A stretch of DNA of 64,000 bases from an uncultured Rickettsiales bacterium (GTDB taxonomy: Bacteria; Pseudomonadota; Alphaproteobacteria; Micavibrionales; GCA-2720935): NCBI GenBank assembly GCA_950054255.1, contig CATLOR010000003.1, positions 57,816-121,815 on the forward strand, given 5' to 3'. This document shows, in pieces, positions 34,474 to 46,497 of the stretch; position 1 is the stretch's first letter; each line of letters starts with the position of its first letter. Both the position numbers and the translations under genes were made by a program. The notes beneath the pieces were generated by a model. It was not told the DNA's origin and ran no database searches. It saw only the letters and a list, made by a program, of their open reading frames with translations.

Positions 34474-37293
34474 ATGATGAATCAGTCCCAAAATACTGAA
34501 AAAGCGGAGCGTTTTAGCATCCCTAATGTGCCTATCTTATATGCTAGAGGGCATCATTACACATGCCTAACGACTGACGGCGAGATTGTACAGCTCTCAG
34601 CGCCACAAGCAATGAAGATCTATCAAACCCAAACGCCTCTCGTTTGTCATGCCCCCTCTTTACAAGCTAAACTTAATTGTCGTCCAGCGCCCTGTTTTGA
34701 TATTTTAGAACTGTTTGCCTTTGCCTATCCCGCAGAATTTATTATTCCTACAGTTTCAGGTCTATCCGCTCATTTAAAAAACACACCCTTAGAAACAGAA
34801 GATGATCATGTTCTTTTCTTGAATGAAGCAATCACCCTGCTCCTCAAAGAGATCATTAAAGAAACAAAAAAAGAAAAAACCTCACAAACATCTCTTATTG
34901 ATATTTTATCCATGATGCAAAAATGGTGCTGGGCCCCTTTTATTGCCGACGCACTCTCACTTGACCTTGAAACATATACCAGCCGAAAAGGTTTTCGTGT
35001 CTGGAAAGATTTACCAGAATGGTCAGAGCATGCACCAGAACCACCAACAGGACATCTTCCTATATCTTCCGAAGAAGCTCTTAAGAATTTAAAATTAATG
35101 CTTTCTCGTATGAAGGCATCAAAAAGAGATCCTCAAGCCAATTATGTCCAAAAAGCTGCTCATGCTTTTTCTCCTCGTGAACAACAAGGACAACCTAATA
35201 TCGTTATGGCTGAAGCTGGTACAGGAACAGGTAAAACACTTGGTTATATTGCACCTTCTCAAATATGGGCGCAAAAAAATGAAGGACAAGTTTGGCTTTC
35301 AACCTATACAAAGAATTTACAAAAACAAATTAATGATGAACTCGATAAGGCCTATCCTGATAGCGTTGAAAAAAAACGCAAAACAGCCATAAGAAAAGGC
35401 CGTGAAAATTATCTATGTCTTTTGAATTTCGAAGAATTAGCAAAAAGAGCCTCTCTTCCAACTTCTTCTGAAAAAGCACAAATCATGGCTGGATTACTTG
35501 CACGTTGGATTCAAAAAACAAATCACGGAGATGTCAAAGGTGGTGATCTACCTGGATGGTTTAATGACCTCTATGGCTATAGCACTCTCAATGCTCTCTC
35601 AGATCAGCGAGGAGAATGTATTCACGCTGCTTGCCCTCATTTTGATAAATGCTTTATTGAAAAAAATATCCGCCAATCTCGTCATGCTGAAATTGTTGTC
35701 GCTAATCACGCACTTGTGATGATTAATAACGCCTTGGCTGGTGAATTTATGGAGGACTTACGCTATTTTCCTACGCGCTATGTCTTTGATGAAGCACATC
35801 ATTTATTTCACGCCGCAGACAGTGCTTTTGCCTCTCATTTATCTGGACGAGAAACTTATGAATTAAGACGCTGGATCTTAGGTCAAGAAAACCCTCAAAC
35901 AAGTTCTTATAGATCTAGCCGTAGCCGTGGCCTTAAAGCACGTATGGAAGAATTTATAAAAGATGATAGAAAAGCCTATGATTATTGCCAGAGCATCTTA
36001 TTTGCTGCGCGTGATTTGCCTGGCTTTGGTTGGTTATCCCGTTTAAAAAGCGCTTCACCTCAAGGAGCCACTGAAGAACTTTTATTCCAAATAAAAACAC
36101 ATGTTGAAACACAGCAAGAAAATCAGAGCCCGTTTTATGCGATTGAAGCTGAAAAAACGAACCTTCCTGATACGTTGATTCACACTGCTAAAAAACTTTC
36201 TATGCATTTAACATCGATGCTGAAAGCCTCTTCTTTTCTCTATAGTCATTTAGAGAAAAGATTAAATGAGGAAAGTGACAGTCTAGAATCTTCTGAAAAA
36301 CAGAAAATGGAAGCTTTATCACGCAGCCTTAAGAAACGCCTTATTAATAGTCTTGAAGCTTGGATTTCTATGCTTTCTTTAATAGAAACAGATACACCTA
36401 AAACATTTCTGGACTGGTTTGTTATCGAGCGCATAGAAGGACAAGATTTTGATTACGGTTTTTATCGTCATTGGATTGATCCCACACGCCCTTTTATAAA
36501 AAGTTTAGAGAACCAAACCCACGGCCTTGTTTTCACCTCTGCAACTTTGACAGATAGCTATGCACAATATGAAGAAGATACTGATAATGACAGGGAAGAA
36601 ACAAAACAAAACCAAGCTTCAACTCTAATTGGTCTTGATTATTTTTATAAAAAAGTAACCCCACAGTGGATTTCTCTTCCCTCTCCTTTCTCATATAAAG
36701 ATCAGGCTCGTATTTTTATCATCAATGATCTAGATACGCGTAACATTGACCGTGTCACTGATTGTTATCGTGCTTTATTCCAAGCAAGTAACGGAGGTGG
36801 GTTAGGACTCTTCACCTCGGTGCAAAAACTACGTGCCGTCCATAATGGGCTAGAGCCTAAGCTTCATAATCTATCCATTCCTCTCTATACCCAACATGTT
36901 GATGGCATGGATATTTCAACCTTAATCGATATTTTCAAACAAGAAAAAAATAGCTGTTTGCTGGGAACAGATGCAACACGTGATGGTGTTGATATCCCAG
37001 GAGATTCCTTACGATTGCTTATATTTGATAAAGTACCTTGGCCTAGACCTGATATGTTACACAAAGCACGTCGCTCTCATTTTGGTGCAAAAGAATATGA
37101 TGAACGTTTAACAAAAATGAAATTAAAACAAGCCTTTGGGCGGTTAATTAGAACGACACAAGATAAAGGGGTTTTTGTTATGCTGGAATCACGTCTTCCT
37201 ACACGCTTATTTGATGCCTTCCCAGAAGATTGCCCTATTGAGCGCCTCCCTTTAAAAACAGCGCTTGAGAAAATAAACGAATTTCTAAATTAA
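34474..37293 (+). CDS. DinG-like Fe-S superfamily 2 DNA helicase
   Basis: 939 residues. Walker A is EAGTGTGKTLGYIAPS (about residue 250) and the Walker B box is VFDEAHHLF (about 435). Four cysteines between them (NYLC, then GECIHAACPHFDKC) match the Fe-S cluster position of the XPD/DinG family. Helicase motifs V-VI appear as LLGTDATRDGVDIPGD and KLKQAFGRLIRTTQD. Known DinG unwinds DNA structures such as R-loops 5' to 3'. The first 200 residues look like a degenerate nuclease-like domain (PCFDILELFAFAYPAEF), seen in alphaproteobacterial relatives. Divergent from the bactofilin gene; its stop overlaps the next convergent gene by 4 bases. Confidence 0.88.
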   Translation: MMNQSQNTEKAERFSIPNVPILYARGHHYTCLTTDGEIVQLSAPQAMKIYQTQTPLVCHAPSLQAKLNCRPAPCFDILELFAFAYPAEFIIPTVSGLSAHLKNTPLETEDDHVLFLNEAITLLLKEIIKETKKEKTSQTSLIDILSMMQKWCWAPFIADALSLDLETYTSRKGFRVWKDLPEWSEHAPEPPTGHLPISSEEALKNLKLMLSRMKASKRDPQANYVQKAAHAFSPREQQGQPNIVMAEAGTGTGKTLGYIAPSQIWAQKNEGQVWLSTYTKNLQKQINDELDKAYPDSVEKKRKTAIRKGRENYLCLLNFEELAKRASLPTSSEKAQIMAGLLARWIQKTNHGDVKGGDLPGWFNDLYGYSTLNALSDQRGECIHAACPHFDKCFIEKNIRQSRHAEIVVANHALVMINNALAGEFMEDLRYFPTRYVFDEAHHLFHAADSAFASHLSGRETYELRRWILGQENPQTSSYRSSRSRGLKARMEEFIKDDRKAYDYCQSILFAARDLPGFGWLSRLKSASPQGATEELLFQIKTHVETQQENQSPFYAIEAEKTNLPDTLIHTAKKLSMHLTSMLKASSFLYSHLEKRLNEESDSLESSEKQKMEALSRSLKKRLINSLEAWISMLSLIETDTPKTFLDWFVIERIEGQDFDYGFYRHWIDPTRPFIKSLENQTHGLVFTSATLTDSYAQYEEDTDNDREETKQNQASTLIGLDYFYKKVTPQWISLPSPFSYKDQARIFIINDLDTRNIDRVTDCYRALFQASNGGGLGLFTSVQKLRAVHNGLEPKLHNLSIPLYTQHVDGMDISTLIDIFKQEKNSCLLGTDATRDGVDIPGDSLRLLIFDKVPWPRPDMLHKARRSHFGAKEYDERLTKMKLKQAFGRLIRTTQDKGVFVMLESRLPTRLFDAFPEDCPIERLPLKTALEKINEFLN

Positions 37294-37733
37294 AGATTAT
37301 AACGCGCCCCAAAGAATTTTGGCTTTTCACCAATCTCACATTTTTCAGCTTCTTTTATAATAAGATATAAAATATCCCATTCATGATGTTTTAAGCGACA
37401 TGATTGAAAAATATAAAATTTCTTTTTAAATTCTTTTGGGCAAATTGAATGTGCTTTTTGAAAATCATGTGCTATTGAAAACGGTCTAGACAATGTATTC
37501 ATCACTCTAAATGACATGCTTCTTTTCTTATCTTTTAACTCAAGACGTCTTTTTTCGGCGACAAGATTAAATAATTTCGAAAACACTTCATGTTCTTGTA
37601 AAGAGCGCCTTTTATCTTTCTCAGATAAATAAGGGCGCAATCTTGTTTCAATATCTAGACTTCGAATATAGACTTTTAATGAATAAGGGAAATAGATCAG
37701 GAGCGGCATATCGCTCTTGCAATCATAATCCAT
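37290..37733 (-). CDS. Hypothetical protein
   Basis: 147 residues; not recognised. ATG 37733 has GAGG 10 bases upstream. The sequence is rich in Lys, Arg and aromatic residues (SEKDKRRSLQEHEVFSKLF, KEFKKKFYIFQSCRLKHHEW) and appears soluble and helical. It converges on the helicase gene, overlapping its stop, and is the last of three unknown genes on this strand (37290-39020) that lie before atpC. Confidence 0.5.
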   Translation of the reverse strand: MDYDCKSDMPLLIYFPYSLKVYIRSLDIETRLRPYLSEKDKRRSLQEHEVFSKLFNLVAEKRRLELKDKKRSMSFRVMNTLSRPFSIAHDFQKAHSICPKEFKKKFYIFQSCRLKHHEWDILYLIIKEAEKCEIGEKPKFFGARYNL

Positions 37734-37805
37734 GTGTAAAACCTCAATTTTTTTTATTAATTGAGTTTACCATATAGATATCTATTTTGTTTTTCCAGAA
37801 CTTTT

Positions 37806-38339
37806 TTACGAAACAGCATATAGAAAGAATGGATTTTCTCTCGCGCGCTCTCTTGCACGTCTTGCACGCATTATACTATCCACTCGTTGTTCATTCTTTC
37901 TTTGAACTTCTTTACGACAGGTTCTCTCGGATTTTGTCGGAAAACCAATAGTCTTGCATCTTACATCTTGAGTCATATCAACCCTATGTTCATGATTTTT
38001 TTGTGTCTGAGGAAGACCAACATTCATTCCTCTCTCAAAACCACATGACGGGTCAAAGTCAATAATCAGATCTGGATCAAGTATATGAGATTTATATACA
38101 CGTACACGACAATCCTGTTTCTGAGCCTCTACCATGACCAATTTTAAAAGTGCAAATAGTTCATTCTTTAAAAATGACGTTCTAATATCTCTCATATTAG
38201 CTCCAATGTTAGATCCACCTTTAATAATCCAACGATAGGCTTGCTTTGTTTCCTTTTCTGATTCAGATAAAACAGCTACCTTAACAGTAGAAAATGAAGA
38301 AATACTATAGTCTAATTTATTTTGAACGTAATCACGCAT
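37806..38339 (-). CDS. Hypothetical protein
   Basis: 177 residues; not recognised. ATG 38339 has AGAGG nine bases upstream. The first 100 residues look like a folded alpha/beta domain (KVAVLSESEKETKQAYRWI, CRVRVYKSHILDPDLIIDF). The C-terminal 60 residues are strongly basic (SERTCRKEVQRKNEQRVDS, MRARRARERARENPF), suggesting nucleic-acid or anionic-partner binding, which is only an inference. Middle gene of an unknown trio. Confidence 0.5.
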   Translation of the reverse strand: MRDYVQNKLDYSISSFSTVKVAVLSESEKETKQAYRWIIKGGSNIGANMRDIRTSFLKNELFALLKLVMVEAQKQDCRVRVYKSHILDPDLIIDFDPSCGFERGMNVGLPQTQKNHEHRVDMTQDVRCKTIGFPTKSERTCRKEVQRKNEQRVDSIMRARRARERARENPFFLYAVS

Positions 38340-38405
38340 CTTACTAACCTCTTTTATTGATAAAATTTGAGAGAGTATAACAGCAAAATAGTGTTATGTC
38401 AATAG

Positions 38406-39020
38406 CTATGGTTTTGGTGTTTTCGGTGCTTTACTCGCACGCTGTTTTTGAGCTTCTTGCTGATAATGTGCTTTTTGCTCACCATTTAAGAAGATCGCTA
38501 ACTGTTTATAATTTTGAATATTTTCTGCATAAGATGGGTTAAAGACACTCGCATTCCACAGAAAATTCGCACGTGCCTCAGATAATTCATCCACATGATC
38601 CGATGCGCATGTAAGAACCCTTGATAAGAAATGCGCCACCCTATGATCATAGTGAGCTTTACTTACCTTCTCTCTTTCCTCCCAAGGTGTTAGCGTTTCT
38701 GGGAAAAAAAAGACTGCATTTTTTCTAGCATAATCCATGATATCGCGTGATACCGTTAAAACAGCCTTAAAACTTTCTTTAACATCTTTAACGCCATACG
38801 TTTTTGTTAATTCTGATAAATTCCTACGACTATATGAATAAAGCGGATACGCCAAACCATTAACATGATCTATGAAATACAAAACGGCTGTATAATTTTT
38901 AGCGACTTTATTAAAACTGAAATCGTCATCTGTTTCAGGCTCATACAAAACATAACCAAAATCAATATCGGGAATACAAAATTCTTGATCTGGAAAATCC
39001 AAAGACACGCAAAACCTCAT
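38406..39020 (-). CDS. Hypothetical protein
   Basis: 204 residues; not recognised. It starts with an acidic beta-rich segment (MRFCVSLDFPDQEFCIPDID, GYVLYEPETDDDFSF), then a helical middle (VKDVKESFKAVLTVSRDIMD) and a low-complexity basic end (QKQRASKAPKTPKP). The ribosome-binding site is weak (AAAGA). It is first of the unknown trio and lies 46 bp after atpC on the same strand, so read-through from the ATP synthase operon is possible. Confidence 0.5.
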   Translation of the reverse strand: MRFCVSLDFPDQEFCIPDIDFGYVLYEPETDDDFSFNKVAKNYTAVLYFIDHVNGLAYPLYSYSRRNLSELTKTYGVKDVKESFKAVLTVSRDIMDYARKNAVFFFPETLTPWEEREKVSKAHYDHRVAHFLSRVLTCASDHVDELSEARANFLWNASVFNPSYAENIQNYKQLAIFLNGEQKAHYQQEAQKQRASKAPKTPKP

Positions 39021-39066
39021 TTATTATTCTTTATTTTATTATGAATAAATATCACATAAAAAAAAC

Positions 39067-39513
39067 TTATGCAATTATTTTCCCATAAAGAACTTCTAAA
39101 CGTGTTTTATGAATATTGAGCTCTTTTTCAAGGCGTAGACGCTCAGAATCAGATTGCGCTTTTTCAATTGCATCAGCAATACGTTGATATTCGAGCTCTG
39201 ATTCATCCTTAGAAATATCCTCAACAGCGATTGCATCAACTGTCAAAGCAATACATTGTTTTTCATTAATTTCCAAAAAGCCACTTGAAACAAAGACTTT
39301 ACGAACATCATCATTCGCAGCTGCACCATGGATTTCAATAATCCCTGGTTTCAATGCTGTTAATAAAGGTGCGTGACCAGGGAGAACCCCAATTCCACCC
39401 TCAAGAGCAGGTAGAACGGCAAAACGAACAGGTTCTGAACTCAATACGCGCTCAGGTGAAACAATCTCTAGTAAGAAAGTATCATCGTTTTTTGCTGTTT
39501 CTGTTTGTCCCAT
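39067..39513 (-). CDS. atpC: ATP synthase F1 epsilon subunit
   Basis: 148 residues. The epsilon subunit of the central stalk couples rotation to catalysis and inhibits hydrolysis. The N-terminal beta sandwich has LLEIVSPERVLSSEPVRFAV and GIGVLPGHAPLLTALKPGI, and the C-terminal helices follow (YQRIADAIEKAQSDSERL). TAGGAT lies upstream. Last gene of atpHAGDC. Confidence 0.95.
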   Translation of the reverse strand: MGQTETAKNDDTFLLEIVSPERVLSSEPVRFAVLPALEGGIGVLPGHAPLLTALKPGIIEIHGAAANDDVRKVFVSSGFLEINEKQCIALTVDAIAVEDISKDESELEYQRIADAIEKAQSDSERLRLEKELNIHKTRLEVLYGKIIA

Positions 39514-39547
39514 TTTCTATCCTAATCTGTTCAAATAGAGTCTCTTC

Positions 39548-41919
<2,372 letters not shown>

Positions 41920-41938
41920 CTATGACCCTTTTCGTAAA

Positions 41939-43495
41939 TTATGCAGCTTCTTTCGCAGTACGCGCAGAAACAAAACGCTCTGTAAATCCATCAATAACAG
42001 ATTTTAATTGCGCTTCAGTTTCATCAGTCAATTTCTGATCTGTTGCAATCTTTGCTAAAAGATCAGTTTCTTGCGTACGAAGAAGTGTTAATAATTCTGC
42101 TTCAAATTCAGTTACTTCAGAAACAGCAATTTTATCTAAATAACCACGAACACCAGCGAATAGAACAGCAACCTGCTCTTCAACTTGTAATGGCGAATAT
42201 TGAGGCTGTTTCAGCAATTCCGTCAAACGCGCACCACGAGCAAGCAATTGCTGTGTTGATGCATCAAGGTCTGAGGCAAACTGAGCAAAACTTTCCATCT
42301 CACGATATTGAGCTAACTCAAGTTTAATTGTACCAGCAACCTGTTTCATCGCTTTAATTTGAGCCGCAGATCCAACACGAGAAACCGATAGACCCACAGA
42401 AATCGCAGGACGTAGACCTTTATAGAAAAGACCTGTTTCAAGGAAGATTTGACCATCTGTAATTGAAATCACGTTTGTTGGAATATACGCAGAAACGTCA
42501 CCCGCTTGTGTTTCAATAATTGGTAAAGCTGTCAAAGAACCTGCACCATGATCATCATTCATTTTCGCCGCACGCTCTAGAAGACGTGAGTGAATAAAGA
42601 ATACGTCACCAGGATACGCTTCACGTCCTGGAGGACGACGTAGTAACAATGACATTTGGCGATATGCTACAGCTTGTTTTGATAAATCATCATAAATGAT
42701 CAAACCATGCATACCATTATCACGGAAATATTCACCCATCGCACAACCAGCGTAAGGTGCTAAGAACTGCAATGGAGCAGGATCAGAAGCCGTCGCAGCA
42801 ACGATAATTGAATATTCAAGAGCACCACGCTCTTCTAATACTTTAACCAACTGAGCAACTGTTGAACGTTTTTGACCAACAACAACATAAATACAGTATA
42901 GTTTTTTACTCTCATCACTTGTTTCATTCACGATCTTTTGGTTTAAGATCGCATCAACAGCAACCGCTGTTTTACCCGTTTGACGGTCACCAATGATCAA
43001 TTCACGCTGACCACGTCCGATTGGCACAAGCGCATCAATCGCTTTAAGACCTGTTTGTACTGGTTCATGAACTGATTTACGAGGAATAACGCCAGGTGCT
43101 TTTACTTCAACACGGCTTGTTGCTTTTGCTTTTAAAGGACCTTTACCATCAATCGGTTCACCCAACGCATTAACAACACGGCCAAGAAGCTCTTTCCCAA
43201 CTGGTACTTCCACAATCTTACCTGTTCTGCGGACAGTTGATCCTTCGAAAATGTTACGGTCGCTACCAAAGATAACCACACCAACATTGTCTTCTTCTAA
43301 GTTAAGCGCCATACCTTGTACACCGCCATCAAACTCAACCATCTCACCCGCTTGCACATTTTCAAGTCCATGTACACGAGCAACACCATCACCAACTGAT
43401 AAAACCTCACCGATTTCTGACATATCGGCTTGGCTATCAAAATTAGCAATTTTCTTTTTTAGAATGCTTGAAATTTCTGATGCTTTAATTTCCAT
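41939..43495 (-). CDS. atpA: ATP synthase F1 alpha subunit
   Basis: 518 residues, full length. Non-catalytic nucleotide-binding subunit. It begins [20 protein letters not shown]; the P-loop is [19 protein letters not shown]; the family signature is [24 protein letters not shown] lies 14 bases upstream, at the end of atpH; the gap is only 3 bases. Confidence 0.98.
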   Translation of the reverse strand: MEIKASEISSILKKKIANFDSQADMSEIGEVLSVGDGVARVHGLENVQAGEMVEFDGGVQGMALNLEEDNVGVVIFGSDRNIFEGSTVRRTGKIVEVPVGKELLGRVVNALGEPIDGKGPLKAKATSRVEVKAPGVIPRKSVHEPVQTGLKAIDALVPIGRGQRELIIGDRQTGKTAVAVDAILNQKIVNETSDESKKLYCIYVVVGQKRSTVAQLVKVLEERGALEYSIIVAATASDPAPLQFLAPYAGCAMGEYFRDNGMHGLIIYDDLSKQAVAYRQMSLLLRRPPGREAYPGDVFFIHSRLLERAAKMNDDHGAGSLTALPIIETQAGDVSAYIPTNVISITDGQIFLETGLFYKGLRPAISVGLSVSRVGSAAQIKAMKQVAGTIKLELAQYREMESFAQFASDLDASTQQLLARGARLTELLKQPQYSPLQVEEQVAVLFAGVRGYLDKIAVSEVTEFEAELLTLLRTQETDLLAKIATDQKLTDETEAQLKSVIDGFTERFVSARTAKEAA

Positions 43496-43498
43496 CTG

Positions 43499-44047
43499 TT
43501 ACGCTGCCCCTTTCAATTGACGCTTCGCTTTTTCTAGTTTTGTTTTTAAAGAATCATCGATCATATATGATCCAACTTGTACAACGATACCACCCACAAG
43601 ACTGGCATCCACTGTTACGTTTGCTTTAACATCTAGGCCTGTTTTCTCAGACAATGTTTTAACAATCTCTTTTTCTTGTGCGGCTGTTAATTTCTTCGCA
43701 CTAATGATTTTTGCATCAATCTCGCCACGGTGTGCAACGAATCCTTTTAAGACTTTATCTAATACAAGTGTTACGATATCTAAGCGACGGTTCTCACACA
43801 TAACGCGGAGCAAATTCGCTAAACGTTCATCCATTTTTGATTTTTTGGCGATCTCATTGATAATCTCCATTTGAAGAGAGGCGCGCACTGAAACACCTGC
43901 CAACACAGAAGAAAGACTTTCTTCCTCTTTAAACAAAGCCAATAACTCGGCAACTTCTTTTTCTAGCTTTACAGCGTCTTTACCTTCGACAACTAAGTCA
44001 AAGAAGGCTTTAGCGTACCGTTGGGCAATTTTTGTTTCTGTCGACAT
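43499..44047 (-). CDS. atpH: ATP synthase F1 delta subunit
   Basis: 182 residues. The delta subunit (OSCP homolog) joins the peripheral stalk to F1. IAQRYAKAFFDLVVEGKD at the start and the C-terminal VTVDASLVGGIVVQVGSYMIDDSLKTKLEKAKRQL are typical. First gene of atpHAGDC. The F0 genes are not in the window, which is the usual split arrangement in alphaproteobacteria. Confidence 0.95.
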   Translation of the reverse strand: MSTETKIAQRYAKAFFDLVVEGKDAVKLEKEVAELLALFKEEESLSSVLAGVSVRASLQMEIINEIAKKSKMDERLANLLRVMCENRRLDIVTLVLDKVLKGFVAHRGEIDAKIISAKKLTAAQEKEIVKTLSEKTGLDVKANVTVDASLVGGIVVQVGSYMIDDSLKTKLEKAKRQLKGAA

Positions 44048-44130
44048 CCAAAAATCTCAAAATTGGTTGTATAAATTTAATTACGTTCCAGCATTTAACA
44101 CATGGTTACGACAAGATCAATCTTTTCTCG

Positions 44131-44916
44131 TCAAAAAAGTTCAACTTTTTCCAAAAAACTTAATCCCCATATTACAAATAAATGTGCTGGATAAAAAATA
44201 TGTAGACTGTAACGGGGCAAAAAACGCCCCCTTTCTTCAAACATTCTAGCCATCAAGACACAAGCGACAACACCAACAAGAATGGCCACAAAAATAGAAG
44301 CACTTAATTCTAAGACAATCCCATACATCTTAGCTTGTGAAAAATAATTGTCCCAATGCGTATATTCTGTGTTCACCAAAAATAACAAAAGTAAACTAAT
44401 GAGTAGACCACCGCGCTTCTGCTCTAAAAGTAAAACAAACGCGAAAGGCAACATAAGCCCTAATATGCTATATTCGAACAAAAGATGTGGTTGGAAATAC
44501 CAATATACAAAAGCAACACCAATCGCCAAATATCCTATCCATAAAGATCTTTCTTTTAAATGAGCGGCAATCCACCCCCCTATTCCCAAAGTAAAAATAA
44601 CATTTAAAGGCATAGAGGAAAATTCACCTTGATATAAAACATGGATAAAAACCAAAACAAAGGGAAGCTGAGAAATCATTCCCAAAGGCAGTAATGTTTC
44701 AATATAGGATTTAGGATCAATCCCTCGCCTTACATGTAGTGCTGTCACAAGGGCAAACAAAGGAAAAACCGCACGCCCCAGTAATTCCAAGGTAAGATCC
44801 ATTCCTAAGAAAACTTTATTCACATGATCGACCACCATAAACACAGCGGCATAAAGCTTTATGAAATCAAGCCCTGCTCCTTTTGATGGAATATAATCAA
44901 TCCAGTTTTTAGCCAT
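44131..44916 (-). CDS. TraX-like integral membrane protein
   Basis: 261 residues with about seven to eight transmembrane helices. The N-terminal GLDFIKLYAAVFMVVDHVNKV and the C-terminal RYSLHIFYPAHLFVIWGL motifs (conserved D-H near the start and YPxHL near the end) match the TraX family. TraX of the F plasmid N-acetylates pilin; chromosomal members are thought to be membrane acyltransferases with unknown acceptors. Its start overlaps lipB by 8 bases. No conjugation genes are near, so a pilin role is unlikely. Confidence 0.75.
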   Translation of the reverse strand: MAKNWIDYIPSKGAGLDFIKLYAAVFMVVDHVNKVFLGMDLTLELLGRAVFPLFALVTALHVRRGIDPKSYIETLLPLGMISQLPFVLVFIHVLYQGEFSSMPLNVIFTLGIGGWIAAHLKERSLWIGYLAIGVAFVYWYFQPHLLFEYSILGLMLPFAFVLLLEQKRGGLLISLLLLFLVNTEYTHWDNYFSQAKMYGIVLELSASIFVAILVGVVACVLMARMFEERGRFLPRYSLHIFYPAHLFVIWGLSFLEKVELF

Positions 44917-45565
44917 TTTTTACTTTACTCATTTCTTTAAAAACATCATAAAACGTTTCTCTTAATAAAGAATCTAATTCTTCGTAAGATGTATGCACCT
45001 GTTCATTTACAAGAGAGGTAACCCCGTGTTGATGAATACCACAAGGTACAATCCCCTTAAAATGAGAAAGATCTGGATTTAGGTTAATAGAAACACCATG
45101 GAATGTAATCCATTTACGAACACGGACACCAATTGCCGCAATTTTATTATCCAGACCAACACATGCTTTATCACGAACCCAAAGCCCAACGCGCCCTTCT
45201 CGACGTCCCGCTTCAATTCCTAATTTCTCTAATGTATGAATAACCCAACTCTCTAGATTTTGAATAAACAGACGCAGATCTTTTTGAGAACGTTTTTCCA
45301 AATCAAGCATCACATACATAACACGCTGACCTGGGCCATGATACGTAAACTCACCACCACGCCCTGTCTTAAAAACCGGCAAAGCATTCGACAAGAGATC
45401 ATTTTGATTAGCAGACGTCCCCGCCGTATAGATCGCTGGATGCTCTAACAACCAAACGCACTCTGGTTGAAGCCCTTGCTTAATCAAATCAACACGTTCT
45501 TCCATAAAAGAAACAGCGTCTTCATAAGCAACTGGTTTATCCGATATTTTCCACTCAAGCGTCAT
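44909..45565 (-). CDS. lipB: Octanoyl-[acyl-carrier-protein]:protein N-octanoyltransferase
   Basis: 218 residues. LipB moves octanoate from ACP to lipoyl domains, the first step of lipoate assembly. The motif GRGGEFTYHGPGQRVMYVMLDL, the lysine in DNKIAAIGVRVRKWITFHG and the catalytic cysteine in GIVPCGIHQHGVTSL are all present. It overlaps the TraX-like gene downstream. lipA is not in the window. Confidence 0.94.
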   Translation of the reverse strand: MTLEWKISDKPVAYEDAVSFMEERVDLIKQGLQPECVWLLEHPAIYTAGTSANQNDLLSNALPVFKTGRGGEFTYHGPGQRVMYVMLDLEKRSQKDLRLFIQNLESWVIHTLEKLGIEAGRREGRVGLWVRDKACVGLDNKIAAIGVRVRKWITFHGVSINLNPDLSHFKGIVPCGIHQHGVTSLVNEQVHTSYEELDSLLRETFYDVFKEMSKVKNG

Positions 45566-45900
45566 AGTCTACTTATATAAAAGAAAGAGATATAAAGCGC
45601 AATATATAACCGTTACACGTGTTTTTTATTAACATAGTCAATGGAAAGAAACATAGGGCATTATTAAATACAATTATTCATGCTGGTATCGATGAGCAAG
45701 TACTTGCCGATGGACTCGCTGAACATATACAATCATTCTTATCAGAATTAGAACGCTCCCTCTTTCAAAGGGAATAAAACAGATATTTGTCAAAAAACGC
45801 GTCCTGTGCGCACTATTCGACGTATCGCTTAATATATGACTTTTTGCTTGCGCTTTGGGTTTGTATGGACTATACAAATCACCTGATCTCTTACATATAT
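45566..45900. other. Spacer between lipB and tRNA-Leu
   Basis: 335 bp without a convincing gene. The right end holds the tRNA promoter. On the + strand one frame is open from 45610 to a stop at 45775-45777, with GTG 45619 as the only possible start (52 codons). Its end has protein-like composition (IIHAGIDEQVLADGLAEHI), but no ribosome-binding site is present. It could be a gene remnant or chance; I do not call it. Confidence 0.4.
45848..45876 (+). promoter_or_regulatory. Candidate promoter of tRNA-Leu
   Basis: TTGCGC at 45848-45853, a 17-base spacer and TATACA at 45871-45876, ending 24 bases before the mature tRNA. Confidence 0.5.
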
Positions 45901-45990
45901 GCGGCTGTGGCGGAATTGGTAGACGCGCAGCGTTGAGGTCGCTGTGGACAGATAACGTCCGTGGAGGTTCAAGTCCTCTCAGCCGCACCA
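45901..45990 (+). tRNA. tRNA-Leu (anticodon GAG)
   Basis: 90 nt including an encoded CCA end. Acceptor stem GCGGCTG (45901-45907) pairs with CAGCCGC (45980-45986), with discriminator A at 45987. The anticodon stem CAGCG/CGCTG encloses TTGAGGT, anticodon GAG at 45935-45937. The long variable arm makes it a class II tRNA, and GGTTCAAGTCC is the T arm. It reads CUC/CUU leucine codons. No integrase or direct repeat suggests it is used as an attachment site. Confidence 0.97.
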
Positions 45991-45998
45991 CTTACTTA

Positions 45999-46027
45999 TT
46001 GACATATATTTTTTAATATCTTAAAAA
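45999..46027 (+). promoter_or_regulatory. Candidate promoter of the gene at 46060
   Basis: TTGACA at 45999-46004, a 17-base spacer and TAAAAA at 46022-46027 (four of six -10 consensus bases), 32 bases before the start codon. Confidence 0.4.
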
Positions 46028-46059
46028 CTCCCATTACTTTAATTAGGGAGACATCTAAT

Positions 46060-46497
46060 ATGCAACGCTTAAAAGACGCTTTTAACATTCAATCAATTCA
46101 ACACCCAGCACATGCCCTTTTTGTAGATGTTTTTTGGAATAACTTTACTTATAAACATATGCTTGCCATTAATCTAAATAGAGCCGCGAAACAAAATTTA
46201 GATGAAAAAGAAACGATATCACTCATTGAACAGCATATGAAGGATCAACGTACAACAAACCAATTATTTAACATTATAATAGGTGCTTTATGGGCCTTTC
46301 CTATACATCCAATTTTGACGCCCCTTAGCCTTGCTTTACTTGTTTCATCTTGTAAAAAAATCCCCTTTACGAACGTGGATAATAAATTCGCTCATCCTGG
46401 TCTTTTCGAAAAAAACGACCATACACGCGCAACTGAACTCGTAAAAAAATACTACCCAAAACGCTTTAAAGACAAACCATATCCTAAGGCTGTGTAA
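46060..46497 (+). CDS. Small protein with one hydrophobic segment, unknown function
   Basis: 145 residues; not recognised. AGGGAG lies 10 bases before ATG 46060. The first 60 residues are helical and soluble. Residues of about 70-100 (a hydrophobic IIIGALWAFPIHPILTPLSL segment and LALLVSS) could be a helical hairpin in the membrane. The C-terminus is basic (KKYYPKRFKDKPYPK). It sits directly after tRNA-Leu, a common place for lineage-specific genes. Confidence 0.55.
   Translation: MQRLKDAFNIQSIQHPAHALFVDVFWNNFTYKHMLAINLNRAAKQNLDEKETISLIEQHMKDQRTTNQLFNIIIGALWAFPIHPILTPLSLALLVSSCKKIPFTNVDNKFAHPGLFEKNDHTRATELVKKYYPKRFKDKPYPKAV

Noticed and set aside
45674..45991. A 105-codon minus-strand frame across the tRNA-Leu gene
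   Set aside because: It is the antisense of tRNA-Leu; the LRGLEPPRTL-type translation is the familiar artefact of this tRNA.
45901..46060. tRNA-Leu as an integration site with a mobile element
   Set aside because: No integrase, no repeat of the tRNA 3' end and no foreign block follow; malic enzyme and MgtE come directly after one small gene.
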